Part shown: positions 48,902 to 58,324 of the stretch, piece after piece | How the letters are laid out: each line of letters begins with the position of its first letter | Numbering within the stretch: the first letter of the stretch is position 1 | Origin: Brettanomyces bruxellensis | Lineage: Eukaryota > Ascomycota > Pichiomycetes > Pichiales > Pichiaceae | Length of the DNA stretch: 64,000 bases | Direction of reading: 5' to 3' | Assembly (NCBI RefSeq): GCF_011074885.1 | Contig: NC_054690.1 | Location: 2,609,001 to 2,673,000 of the forward strand | Made by a program: the position numbers and the translations under genes | Notes under the pieces: generated by a model | The model's database searches: none | What the model was told of the DNA's origin: nothing | The model's input: the letters and a program-made list of their open reading frames with translations, nothing else

Positions 48902-50737
48902 TTATGTTAGCTTTTTGTAATATATTGCAGTCGTGTCCGGACCAGCAGTTATAACTTGCTCATATCGGTTAGTCTTTTTCAGTTGCAACCGATTATTTGC
49001 CTGCTCTGTTTTGGACAGTGCCTTTTTAACGTGGTTACCAGGCTCAAGTAAAGATGGCGGCGCAATTGGTACGGCTGACCTTGACTTCTTTCCATTTCCA
49101 AGCTGTCCATATTCATTATCTCCCCAAACATAGACATCCATGTTATTCAACATTGCAACCACGTGATTTCCTCCAACAGACCAATTTTTTACCCCTATGT
49201 TCTCTATCTCTTGCTTATCTTCGTTATACTGCTGTATATTGTTTAAGACCTTTATTTTACTAGGTTCAAATTGGCCATGAACATATCTACCTGTACCAAG
49301 TTCACCTTTCAGTCCATATCCCCATGAAAGATGAAGTAATTTATCAGTGCTGTTGCCCAAGATTTCGTCCATATTGAAATTTCCTCCTTTCTCCAAAGAG
49401 TTTTCAAAAAGATCAAATATGTTTGATGAAGTACATGTTGCAAATGCAGTCTGACCCCCAGCCGCAATGTCTACGCATTTTGGAAGTTCATCCCTCCTAA
49501 AATAGTCGGAGATAAGTTTAACTGGCGAAGGAAACGAAATTACTTCGGCGTTATAGTCCATTTGAGTACCAATAGAACCGTAAGTGTTTTTACCGAATTC
49601 CCAAACCCTACCAGTGGAATCTAGACACATTGTAAAGTAGTCGCCTGCAGCAATTTTTGTTATTTTTCTGCTTTTGACGTGTTTCCCATCAATGTATTTA
49701 TTCAAAAGGGTGACTTCATATATTTTGTTATTCTCAGGTGGTGCATCGAATTGTGACAAGTTTGGTAATCCAAATTGACCCCATGAAGAAGGAATTTGTT
49801 CACCACAACCAGTTGCAGAAGTATATACCTTACCGTCATTCGAAAGAAGAACTAAATGATACTTTCCTGCTGCAATGTCTTTTATCTGTCCTGTAGTATT
49901 CAATTTGCAAAATTTAACCTCTGAATTTCCAAACCACCCTTTTTTGGTTCGTCTGAAATGGCTTTGACCCTCTATTGACTCGGGCATGTAGATCACTTGG
50001 CCATTCTTACTCAATGCATATATTGCACCGTGACTAATACATGCTTTCACTAAATTCTGACCTTTTAAAGAGGCCTTTGCGGAATCTCCGCCGAAACCAT
50101 CACCCCATTGAAAAAGGTCACCTTTATCGTCAATAAGAACGCCCGATTTGGAACCAAGAGCAACATACCTAGCATATTTGTGATCAAATATCTTTAATCT
50201 CTTCATCACCGTTTGGAATTTTCGTCGTCCATTGTCACAAACAAGACTACTTCCATTATTCCCACAGATGTACACTCCAGGCTCTGATGAATCATTTGGG
50301 TTGTCCACCTTCGCATTCTTCCTGTTCAAACGTTCCTCTTCCTTCTCAAAATATTCTGCTGGTATAACACCCTCTTCCTTCTTCGAGGTTTTAACTCCTC
50401 TTCTCTCATATAACCATGTCTTCACATCATTCCTTCGGAAAATTCCCGCATATAACGTGGCGCTTCCAAAAAATATTATTATTGTAAAAAGTCCTATTTT
50501 CACATATCTAGTTATTCTATTAGCATCATCATACACTCTGTCCTGTGGCAATGATTGTTTAATTTCATTCAGTCTTTGTGTTTTTATTAATTCATACTTC
50601 CGCTTCTTTTCGAAGTCAATTGACGTCTTTTTAAGTTGCAATATGATACCTGATGAATAAATTTTTCTCACACCAAGAATTGAGCATTTCGCAGCCACAC
50701 TTTGACAAGGCCATATGGAATAGCGTGAAAGAATCAT
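48902..50737 (-). CDS. FMP25: Mitochondrial RCC1-repeat protein Fmp25
   Basis: Inner-membrane mitochondrial protein of the RCC1L type, needed for respiratory complex assembly (bc1) in S. cerevisiae. 611 aa (S. cerevisiae 583). The N-terminus (MILSRYSIWPCQSVAAKCSI) is basic and acid-free, like a mitochondrial presequence; one transmembrane helix follows at about 79-98 (VKIGLFTIIIFFGSATLYAG). The rest holds RCC1-type propeller repeats, e.g. GDLFQWGDGFGGD, GRVWEFGKNTYGSIG, LLHLSWGYGLKGELGTG and DVYVWGDNEYGQLGNG. It lies 150 bp from the tRNA-Leu gene. Confidence 0.9.
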   Translation of the reverse strand: MILSRYSIWPCQSVAAKCSILGVRKIYSSGIILQLKKTSIDFEKKRKYELIKTQRLNEIKQSLPQDRVYDDANRITRYVKIGLFTIIIFFGSATLYAGIFRRNDVKTWLYERRGVKTSKKEEGVIPAEYFEKEEERLNRKNAKVDNPNDSSEPGVYICGNNGSSLVCDNGRRKFQTVMKRLKIFDHKYARYVALGSKSGVLIDDKGDLFQWGDGFGGDSAKASLKGQNLVKACISHGAIYALSKNGQVIYMPESIEGQSHFRRTKKGWFGNSEVKFCKLNTTGQIKDIAAGKYHLVLLSNDGKVYTSATGCGEQIPSSWGQFGLPNLSQFDAPPENNKIYEVTLLNKYIDGKHVKSRKITKIAAGDYFTMCLDSTGRVWEFGKNTYGSIGTQMDYNAEVISFPSPVKLISDYFRRDELPKCVDIAAGGQTAFATCTSSNIFDLFENSLEKGGNFNMDEILGNSTDKLLHLSWGYGLKGELGTGRYVHGQFEPSKIKVLNNIQQYNEDKQEIENIGVKNWSVGGNHVVAMLNNMDVYVWGDNEYGQLGNGKKSRSAVPIAPPSLLEPGNHVKKALSKTEQANNRLQLKKTNRYEQVITAGPDTTAIYYKKLT

Positions 50738-50877
50738 TGAAAATCTTTAAATTCTCTGGTAGTTCCTCTAGGAGAAATCTTATTGAAAAGGAAAATCCGA
50801 AGCCCAATCTTAAAAGTGATAGCCGAGCCTGAAGTAGGTGCAGAAAGAAAAATATACGAACCCCATGAAAGAGAGTT

Positions 50878-50885
50878 AAAAAAAA
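50878..50885 (-). terminator. Pol III terminator of tRNA-Leu
   Basis: Eight A on the plus strand, so T8 on the tRNA strand, starting five bases past the mature 3' end. This is a standard RNA polymerase III stop. Confidence 0.85.
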
Positions 50886-50890
50886 TCAAT

Positions 50891-50974
50891 TGCATACTGC
50901 AGGATTCGAACCTGCGCACTCACATGAGTAACAGATCTTGAGTCTGTCGCCTTAGACCGCTCGGCCAAGTATGC
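50891..50974 (-). tRNA. tRNA-Leu(CAA), intronless
   Basis: 84 nt on the minus strand. The acceptor stem pairs GCATACT with AGTATGC, discriminator A. The A box reads TTGGCCGAGCGG and the B box GGTTCGAATCC. The anticodon stem ACAGA/TCTGT encloses loop CTCAAGA, so the anticodon is CAA (plus-strand TTG at 50938-50940), reading UUG. The long variable arm (ACTC/GAGT) fits class II tRNA-Leu. There is no intron, whereas S. cerevisiae tRNA-Leu(CAA) genes carry one. The mature 5' end lies 7 bp from the target duplication of the adjacent retrotransposon. Confidence 0.95.
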
Positions 50975-50985
50975 TTGTTGTTATT

Positions 50986-51648
50986 TGTAAGGGGTCAAAC
51001 CAAGCGCATATTGGTTTAAAGCCAGATAAAATATTAATGAATTCATTTACCTGATTAGGTAACACGGAAAGATATAAATAGTTTCCGAAATAATTTATGA
51101 GAAGCGCGAATAAGAAATAAAGCGTACTGAAAGGATAGTGACCCGAAGGACAATAAGAAAGAGCTACATCGGAATAAGCTGACTAATATTCGTGTGGCGA
51201 CTGCATATGCAAAACAACAGGTTTTTGCATGATCGCGGGTTATGCTGAATTCACATAATGTGATGTTCCCAAACAGGATGGATTCCTCTTTGGCATATAA
51301 TTTGTTATTGTATGAAATTGGAAGAGAAATGGAAGAAGTGTCATTCTCCATTTAATATAAATATGCGCCCTTGCCCTCCTTGGATACAGAGGCAAGGTTA
51401 GATTATGATTTAGTTATTTTTCTAGAAAGGGAGATTGAAAAGATAAGTTATTAGATGGAATAATGAATGAATAGAATGATTCATAGAGAGCTATGAGATA
51501 AGAGATATGAAAGGATACGAGAAGTATCAGAGAACAATCTTATTAATCTATTATATATCTTTAGACGGATTTGGTAATCATCTAAAGAATCCTTATACTT
51601 CAGGTTATAAAAAATAATATTTTGTTACCTTCAGTCCGACCATTTACA
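50986..51648 (+). repeat. 5' LTR of the Ty3/gypsy element
   Basis: 663 bp, begins TGTAAGGGGTC and ends CATTTACA. It contains TATA-like sequences (ATATAAATA near 51355 and TTATAAAAAA near 51604). An open frame on its minus strand occurs identically in both LTRs and is a by-product. Confidence 0.95.
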
Positions 51649-51650
51649 TT

Positions 51651-51657
51651 TGGTAGC
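51651..51657 (+). other. Primer binding site, initiator-Met tRNA type
   Basis: TGGTAGC starts two bases after the 5' LTR and complements the GCUACCA 3' end of yeast initiator tRNA-Met, the usual primer of yeast LTR elements. The match may continue (ATCGG) depending on this species' tRNA. Confidence 0.7.
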
Positions 51658-51692
51658 ATCGGTAAAGATTCAACAATCCAGCAACAGGCAAC

Positions 51693-52712
51693 ATGAGCAA
51701 CCAAGAAAAAGACAAGGAAATTGAGGAAGTTGAAGCACCTCTCCCACCACCTCCTCCACCAGCTAACATGTCGGAGAACACTCTTGTTCCAAATCAGACG
51801 TTTGATGCAAAAGGTCCGGATGTTGAAGCGGACGTGCACACTTTGGTCTCTAACATTGAGGAGTGGGGCAAGTTGACGAAAGCAGCACCAGAGAAGAAAA
51901 GGTTTCTTTTGATTAGAAGTTTTAGAGGACGCGCTGCGAAGTGGAATAGGCTTTATGTGAAGAACAACCCAACTGATAGTGAAGATTATGAGAAATTAAA
52001 GAAAGCCTTCCTGGACAAGTTTGCACCAGAAAACGCGAAGAATGCAACATTTCACTGCATGCACTTTTTTGACGCGTACCAAGGAGACTGGTCTGTCACA
52101 AGATATGCAGACGAATTCCAGGCTCGCCTTGACAAGGACGAAAGACTTATGTCATCACCTTTACATGTGGTTTGGAAATTCCTTCAAGGACTTCGGGAGG
52201 AAATTCGATTTGACGTGGCTAACCGCATGGACCCTGCGAACGAAGACTTGAGCACGGTAATTGCTATGGCAACAGACTGCGAAGCTAGCCTTCATGCTCA
52301 GTCCCAACAGACGTATGGAAGAAGTAATCACAATTCAGGCAGAAACCAGGGCAACGGGAAGAATGTGAGAAATGGAAACAACAATGGTTTCCATAAGGGC
52401 AACCGAAACTCTAAGTTCCCTTACAAAAACAATCGGCACTCTAAGGGAAACCCAAATCAATACCAGGGTAACCCATCTGGCAACCCTCAGCAGAACTTTC
52501 AAGCTAATGGGAACAACAACCGTGGCTATAACCAACGCAACGGTTCCGGTTACAACAATCAGCGCAATGGCTCAAACTATAATAACCAGCGCAACTTTAA
52601 TACTTGGGGTAACCGTCAGGATTTGAATTCCATGGACGCTAATATGAATAACGGCCAACCAAATTATGAGGACCAGCCAGGAGCACCAATGCCGGAACGG
52701 TTAAATCATTAA
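51693..52712 (+). CDS. Retrotransposon Gag
   Basis: 339-aa capsid protein. After a Pro-rich N-terminus (PLPPPPPP) comes a retrotransposon Gag fold (about 50-200: WGKLTKAAPEKKRFLLIRSFRGRAAKWNRL...LKKAFLDKF...ADEFQARL...FLQGL). The C-terminal ~120 residues are Asn/Gly/Arg/Gln-rich with many basic residues and no Cys, so the usual CCHC zinc knuckle of nucleocapsid is missing; RNA binding would rest on the basic N/G-rich tail. It ends at TAA 52710-52712, overlapping the pol frame by about 40 nt. Confidence 0.93.
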   Translation: MSNQEKDKEIEEVEAPLPPPPPPANMSENTLVPNQTFDAKGPDVEADVHTLVSNIEEWGKLTKAAPEKKRFLLIRSFRGRAAKWNRLYVKNNPTDSEDYEKLKKAFLDKFAPENAKNATFHCMHFFDAYQGDWSVTRYADEFQARLDKDERLMSSPLHVVWKFLQGLREEIRFDVANRMDPANEDLSTVIAMATDCEASLHAQSQQTYGRSNHNSGRNQGNGKNVRNGNNNGFHKGNRNSKFPYKNNRHSKGNPNQYQGNPSGNPQQNFQANGNNNRGYNQRNGSGYNNQRNGSNYNNQRNFNTWGNRQDLNSMDANMNNGQPNYEDQPGAPMPERLNH

Positions 52713-55700
52713 ACTCAGCTGTAACGGATCGTATAGTTGAGGTGACGCAAGAGTCAAATGGTCCACAATTATCCCCTGATTTAGATGTAAAGGGAAAGGA
52801 AAGTGTTTTTGTTATTGATAGTGAGGCAGAAAAGTCGACAAAACAGAAGATGGATACACTCTTACCAGAGCGGTTAAAAGAAGGACATGATTCCTTGATG
52901 CTCACGGATATTTCAGATCCTGTGACGGCCACAAGGCCTAAAATTCCTGTTTGTGTTAACGGCAAATATACTACTGAGGTTATTTTAGACTCAGGAGCAT
53001 CTGCCAATTTTATTTCGTTACAAGTTCTTAAAGATTTTGATCTACTGAATATGTTAGATCCAGGCCTACCTCTTGAGGTTAGTGCTGTGGGACATATTTT
53101 AAAGACTGAAGGATCTATTAAGTTAAATTTATGTCTTAGTCTAAGTATTGAATTGAATGTTTCTATTTCGTTTTATGTTATTGATATTCCGACGCGAGAC
53201 ACGTTTCTCGGTCTACCTTTTATTAGAAAGTACCAGCAATATATTGATTGGAACAAGATAGGCGTACCTAATGTTTCCGAATCAGAAAGCACAGATGTGC
53301 CAGTATTAAATTATCTGCAATTCCAGAAGGAAATCAGATCTAAAGATAGCGATTTTCGAATGCTATATATTCAGACACTTACTACAGAGAATACTTCTAT
53401 TTCTCCGGAAGAAGAGATTAAAGGCTTAGATAGCTATAGAGAACAGATCTTGAACGAGTTTTCAGATGTCGTGTCAGATGAATTACCTACAGATCTACCG
53501 CCAAGTAGAAGTCTTGTGCATAGAATTATTCTTCAAGAGCCGAATAAAATAGCTTATCGTCGGCAATATAAATTATCTCATGCAGAGTTAGAAGAGTTGA
53601 CTCGGCAAGTTTCTCAGCTTATGCGCCAGGGATTTATTCGCCCAAGCGTTAGTCCATTTAATAGTCCAGTGTTATTTGTTAAGAAGAAAGATGGCTCATT
53701 ACGTTTGTGTATTGATTACAGAGCCTTGAATGAAAATACTATTAAAGATAAGTTTCCGATTCCCGACATTGAGCGTCTTACTACAGACTTGGGAGCAGCG
53801 AATGTTTATTCGAAACTAGATCTTATGTCAGGTTACTATCAGGTCAGGATAGCTGAACAAGACATTGAAAAGACTGCATTTTCTACGGACTCCGGGCATT
53901 TCGAATGGATTGTCATGCCTTTTGGACTTACGAACGCACCGTCAACGTTTCAGAGAATGATGAATAATGTGTTACAGCCTTACATTTCGAAATTTGTGAA
54001 GGTCTACATTGACGATATATTGATTTATTCGCAGAGTGTTGAAGAACACTTTGGCCATGTGAAAAAGGTTTTAGAGTTATTAAGACAGAATCACCTTATC
54101 GCGAAAAAGCGCAAATGTGAGTTTTTCTTCTCGCAATTAAAATTTCTAGGTTTTATTATTTCTCCGGATGGAATTAAGACTGATCCTGAGAAGATCGAAG
54201 TCGTTAAAAATTGGCCTATGCCGCAGAGCAAGAAAGATGTTCAATCGTTTTTAGGTCTCACCGGATTTTATCGCAGATTTATCAAAGACTATTCGAAGAT
54301 AGCCGTTCCATTACATAATTATGTGGCAGGAAACGAGACTTGGTATGATAAACAGATACAAGCCTTCGGAAAACTTAAGCAAGCCTTAATTACAGCGCCT
54401 TTATTAGTTCATCCAATATGGGATCGAGACTACACTTTTAGAATCCACACCGACGCGTGCGGGACAGCGCTAGGCTATGTCTTAGAACAACTAGACCCCG
54501 AAGGAAAAGTTCGTGGTGTCATTGCTTATGGTTCAAAGAAATTACTACCAGCTCAGATGCGTTATTCGATCTACGAGCGTGAATTTTTAGCTATAGTTGA
54601 AGCATTAAAAACATGGCGTTATTACTTGATGGATAAAAAGTTTATTATTCAGACCGACCATCGCAGCTTGAAATATGTGAAATATCAAAATTCCATGTCT
54701 CAGATGAGAGTTGCGAAATGGCTAGATTTTCTTACAAGATTCGATTTTGAAATTGAATATATTAAAGGTAAGACAAATACAGCGGCTGATTCATTATCCA
54801 GGTATCCAAACTTATCGTTATTAAAGCCCATGGATGACAGTGAGGTCACCTTAGCTTCTATCGCTTACTTTGACTTATCAGCAGTTCTAAAGAAAGCAGC
54901 AGTTGATCAGCAACTCGCTACATTGGTATTAAACCGTTGGAACTCAGCTCTTAAGAAAAATATTATAGCAGGATACTCAGCAGATACGAAGTTTGCAGAG
55001 GTTTATAACACTTTGAAAGACCATAAGACACCTAGTCCACTTATTCGGAACTATATTAAACATTTCCTGTATAGGAATAAGCTACTTTACTTCTCACCCA
55101 GCGTAAATGGGGAACACAGGTTAGTAATACCTAATGATAAGATTATCCGCGATCGACTAATGAGACAATGTCATGATTCTCCGTCTGCAGGACACTTTAG
55201 TTATTGGAAGACATATTTGTCACTATCTGACATGTTCTATTGGCCTAATATGTTACGACAGGTTAAGAAATTCTGTGGAGCTTGCAATGTTTGCGCTCGC
55301 AGTAAGACAACCACTCAAAAGCCATTTGGGCTATTTCATCCACTACCTGTGCCAAACGGACGTTGGACAGATGTTAGTATGGATTTTGTTACCGGTTTAC
55401 CTAGAACCCACGAAAATCATAATATGATTATGGTGATCATTGATCGTTTCTCGAAGATGGCACATTTTATTCCGACAGATGATAATCTTGATGCGGAACG
55501 CTGTGCGCAATTGTTTGTTAGAGAAAGTTACCGATTACATGGATTTCCAACTACGCTTGTTTCTGATAAGGATATAAGATTTGTCAATAGATTTTGGCAC
55601 ACATTTACTAAATTAGTGGGAACGAATACGTTAATGTCTACTACTAATCACCCACAGACTGATGGTCAAACTGAAAGAGTTAACCAGATACTTGATACTC

Positions 55701-56296
55701 TTATTAGAGAGTTAGCACGAAATGCTTTGAATGATTGGGATAAGATTTTACCCATGGCAGAGTTTGCCTATAATAGTGCTATTCAGAATTCGACAGGTTA
55801 TAGTCCATTTTACGTTGCTCAAGGATATAATCCTGATTCTCCAGCTCATATCTCCGCTGATATTATTGACTCAAACCGTTACAGTCCTAGAGCAGAAGAC
55901 TTTGTGAGACGACTTGAATTAATTGGTCGACAGGTTAAAGATAACATCGTCCAGTCGCAACACTCGCAAGAAGCTCAGTATAATCGACACGTACGTGATC
56001 ATACATTTAAGGTTGGTGACTATGTCTTAGTCAACCGCAACGCTTTCGGAATTAAGCGGCGGTACCAAAAAATTCTACCAGTCTATTATGGACCTTTTAA
56101 GATAGTGAGACCCAAGGGGCCGAACACTTTTGAAATTGATATTCCGATCCAACCTTACCAAAATAGGACTATGAATGTACGATGGTTTAAACCATACTTA
56201 AAGCAAGATGCTATTTACCCCAAAGAACCTCCGCACACTGATCTCGAAGTTCGAGACAGACTTTGTGAAATTATTGGTATAGCAGGTATTAACTGA
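52670..56296 (+). CDS. Retrotransposon Pol (protease, RT, RNase H, integrase)
   Basis: The frame is open from 52670 to the stop at 56296, in -1 phase to gag, without a clear ATG at its start, so it is probably made by frameshift. Landmarks by position: aspartic protease DSGAS (about 52988), reverse transcriptase YIDD (about 54005), RNase H HTDACG and TDHRSL (about 54448 and 54655), integrase HHCC finger (about 55170-55310) and the DDE residues in MDFVTG, VSDKDIRF and DGQTERVNQ. After integrase, a GPF-type module (YYGPFKIV) is present and no chromodomain is seen. No stops or frameshifts interrupt it, so the enzyme set looks intact. Confidence 0.95.
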   Translation, partial: GPARSTNAGTVKSLNSAVTDRIVEVTQESNGPQLSPDLDVKGKESVFVIDSEAEKSTKQKMDTLLPERLKEGHDSLMLTDISDPVTATRPKIPVCVNGKYTTEVILDSGASANFISLQVLKDFDLLNMLDPGLPLEVSAVGHILKTEGSIKLNLCLSLSIELNVSISFYVIDIPTRDTFLGLPFIRKYQQYIDWNKIGVPNVSESESTDVPVLNYLQFQKEIRSKDSDFRMLYIQTLTTENTSISPEEEIKGLDSYREQILNEFSDVVSDELPTDLPPSRSLVHRIILQEPNKIAYRRQYKLSHAELEELTRQVSQLMRQGFIRPSVSPFNSPVLFVKKKDGSLRLCIDYRALNENTIKDKFPIPDIERLTTDLGAANVYSKLDLMSGYYQVRIAEQDIEKTAFSTDSGHFEWIVMPFGLTNAPSTFQRMMNNVLQPYISKFVKVYIDDILIYSQSVEEHFGHVKKVLELLRQNHLIAKKRKCEFFFSQLKFLGFIISPDGIKTDPEKIEVVKNWPMPQSKKDVQSFLGLTGFYRRFIKDYSKIAVPLHNYVAGNETWYDKQIQAFGKLKQALITAPLLVHPIWDRDYTFRIHTDACGTALGYVLEQLDPEGKVRGVIAYGSKKLLPAQMRYSIYEREFLAIVEALKTWRYYLMDKKFIIQTDHRSLKYVKYQNSMSQMRVAKWLDFLTRFDFEIEYIKGKTNTAADSLSRYPNLSLLKPMDDSEVTLASIAYFDLSAVLKKAAVDQQLATLVLNRWNSALKKNIIAGYSADTKFAEVYNTLKDHKTPSPLIRNYIKHFLYRNKLLYFSPSVNGEHRLVIPNDKIIRDRLMRQCHDSPSAGHFSYWKTYLSLSDMFYWPNMLRQVKKFCGACNVCARSKTTTQKPFGLFHPLPVPNGRWTDVSMDFVTGLPRTHENHNMIMVIIDRFSKMAHFIPTDDNLDAERCAQLFVRESYRLHGFPTTLVSDKDIRFVNRFWHTFTKLVGTNTLMSTTNHPQTDGQTERVNQILDTLIRELARNALNDWDKILPMAEFAYNSAIQNSTGYSPFYVAQGYNPDSPAHISADIIDSNRYSPRAEDFVRRLELIGRQVKDNIVQSQHSQEAQYNRHVRDHTFKVGDYVLVNRNAFGIKRRYQKILPVYYGPFKIVRPKGPNTFEIDIPIQPYQNRTMNVRWFKPYLKQDAIYPKEPPHTDLEVRDRLCEIIGIAGIN

Positions 56297-56554
56297 TACA
56301 AGACATATGAAGTCTTCGAGCAAGATTGCTCTCCAAAACATGTTTGTTAGATACCTATGACATACTTTGATTGTTAAGACTAGTTATGAACGTGTGTTTG
56401 AATTGATGACTCCAACAAAGATATCAGATACTTGTACGTATCATACGATTTCATTTTCCTAAGAAGGAAAGATGCTAAGACCAGGCAATGCTTACGAAGA
56501 TATCTAAATGTTTTGTGAGATTTTAAAAAATTATAAATCGAGGACGATTTTTCT

Positions 56555-56569
56555 AAAAAACGGCGGTAA
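56555..56569 (+). other. Weak polypurine tract
   Basis: AAAAAACGGCGGTAA directly before the 3' LTR is mostly purine but broken by pyrimidines. It is in the right place to prime plus-strand synthesis. Confidence 0.45.
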
Positions 56570-57232
56570 TGTAAGGGGTCAAACCAAGCGCATATTGGTT
56601 TAAAGCCAGATAAAATATTAATGAATTCATTTACCTGATTAGGTAACACGGAAAGATATAAATAGTTTCCGAAATAATTTATGAGAAGCGCGAATAAGAA
56701 ATAAAGCGTACTGAAAGGATAGTGACCCGAAGGACAATAAGAAAGAGCTACATCGGAATAAGCTGACTAATATTCGTGTGGCGACTGCATATGCAAAACA
56801 ACAGGTTTTTGCATGATCGCGGGTTATGCTGAATTCACATAATGTGATGTTCCCAAACAGGATGGATTCCTCTTTGGCATATAATTTGTTATTGTATGAA
56901 ATTGGAAGAGAAATGGAAGAAGTGTCATTCTCCATTTAATATAAATATGCGCCCTTGCCCTCCTTTGATACAGAGGCAAGGTTAGATTATGATTTAGTTA
57001 TTTTTCTAGAAAGGGAGATTGAAAAGATAAGTTATTAGATGGAATAATGAATGAATAGAATGATTCATAGAGAGCTATGAGATAAGAGATATGAAAGGAT
57101 ACGAGAAGTATCAGAGAACAATCTTATTAATCTATTATATATCTTTAGACGGATTTGGTAATCATCTAAAGAATCCTTATACTTCAGGTTATAAAAAATA
57201 ATATTTTGTTACCTTCAGTCCGACCATTTACA
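56570..57232 (+). repeat. 3' LTR of the Ty3/gypsy element
   Basis: 663 bp, same ends and length as the 5' LTR, with one base difference noted (T for G near 56966). It is followed by the TTATT target duplication. Confidence 0.95.
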
Positions 57233-57237
57233 TTATT

Positions 57238-58304
57238 TGTAAGGGGTCTGCTTTGGTTTGAACCTAAATTATTTTAGATTATGTAAGTACAAAGTGATTT
57301 GTGTGTTTGTTTTGAAGTGTTGAATCAAACCACTAAAAGATGAAGCATTGTATGTTGTAAAATAATGTTTTTAGAATGTTATGATGTAATTTAAGTAAGT
57401 GTGGAAGTAATGTATAAGGAATGTCAGAGTATATAAATCCCGTGTGACATTTGTATCTACTTAATTGCTCACATATCTCTGTGCCGTAGCACTACCGAGC
57501 GCGCAGATGCCCAAGGTTATGAACGGGATTGGCCATATAGTTCGGATATAGAAAAGACTTCTGTTGCATAGAATGACCCCCATAACAAAATAGGGTCCTT
57601 ACGAACACGTTTGTAATCCAGCGAGAACCCGAAGGTTACTCTTGGTTTCAGCTGAAGGTTCACTTCAAGATGGATTTCCTTATATGAATATGTATTGCAA
57701 ATTACACAATAAAGTCGTCGTCCCTTCTAAGAGACACATAGTATATAAGGAAAAAGTAGTACATACATATAAGAGATATTTTTCCGCAGAAGTGGAATAG
57801 GTCATTCTCAGCCGAAAGTAGATTAGGGAGAAATTTATTTCACAGGAAAAATTTCCCCGCGAATTATTTCTTCTATCTGTCTGAACATTAATTTGATTCA
57901 CATATTATAAATCAAATACCAGTTGAACCTTTATGCGTTATTAACATATGAAACATTATTATAACTCATAGGTTCCGACAAGGAAATAATCATCTAGTTT
58001 GTATTCACTAGGATATGGATAAAAGCACCCCTTTGTATATGTTTATAATTTGAAGTATTAATATCTTTATTTTTAATGACTTGTTTTTTTATCTGTTTTA
58101 TTTGTTTTTCTTATTTTTATCTTCTTGTTATCTTTTCTCTTATTCTTCCCGTTCTCTTCTTCTGTAAGCTGTTAATGTCAAAACAGTGAAGCTCTCGAAC
58201 AATGGAGTTCAAGTAAGGAAAGATGGTATTGTTATATCATCTCATTAATACGAGAACTATATCTATATAAAGTGAAGCTATTCTATTTTGTATATCATTA
58301 TACA
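57238..58304 (+). repeat. Older LTR remnant, split by a solo LTR
   Basis: Directly after the TTATT duplication the sequence reads TGTAAGGGGTC again, the same 11 bases that start the Ty3 LTR, followed by a diverged TTGGTTTRAA stretch. It appears to be an old related LTR that began at the same distance from the tRNA gene before the new element inserted at its edge. Positions 57422-57980 are a later solo LTR. The right boundary (ATTATACA at about 58297-58304) is a guess from the LTR-like ending. Confidence 0.45.
57422..57980 (+). repeat. Solo LTR, second family (559 bp), with TSD
   Basis: Begins TGTCAG and ends CCGACA (TGTC/GACA inverted ends). Flanked by the 5-bp duplication AGGAA (57417-57421 and 57981-57985), the mark of a retroelement insertion later reduced to one LTR. 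TATATAAA lies only about 10 bp inside its left end. Confidence 0.88.
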
Positions 58305-58324
58305 TACTCTTTATTATATACTAC

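Larger units (their letters stand above)
50986..57232 (+). mobile_element. Complete Ty3/gypsy LTR retrotransposon
   Basis: 6247-bp element with two 663-bp direct LTRs (TGTAA...TTACA), flanked by the 5-bp target duplication TTATT (50981-50985 and 57233-57237). Inside are a tRNA primer site, gag, an overlapping pol with order protease-RT-RNase H-integrase (the Ty3/gypsy order) and a weak polypurine tract. The two LTRs differ, by my reading, at one base (about 51381 versus 56966), so insertion is recent. Both open frames are intact. The insertion point is 7-11 bp upstream of the mature tRNA-Leu 5' end, near the Pol III start, as in the position-specific integration known for Ty3. Confidence 0.96.

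Noticed and set aside
51055..51351. 98-codon minus-strand frame in the LTR, repeated at 56639-56935
   Set aside because: It is identical because the LTRs are identical; no protein features.
57680..57901. 73-codon minus-strand frame in the 559-bp LTR, repeated at 58583-58804
   Set aside because: Duplicate only because the LTR is duplicated; no domain seen.
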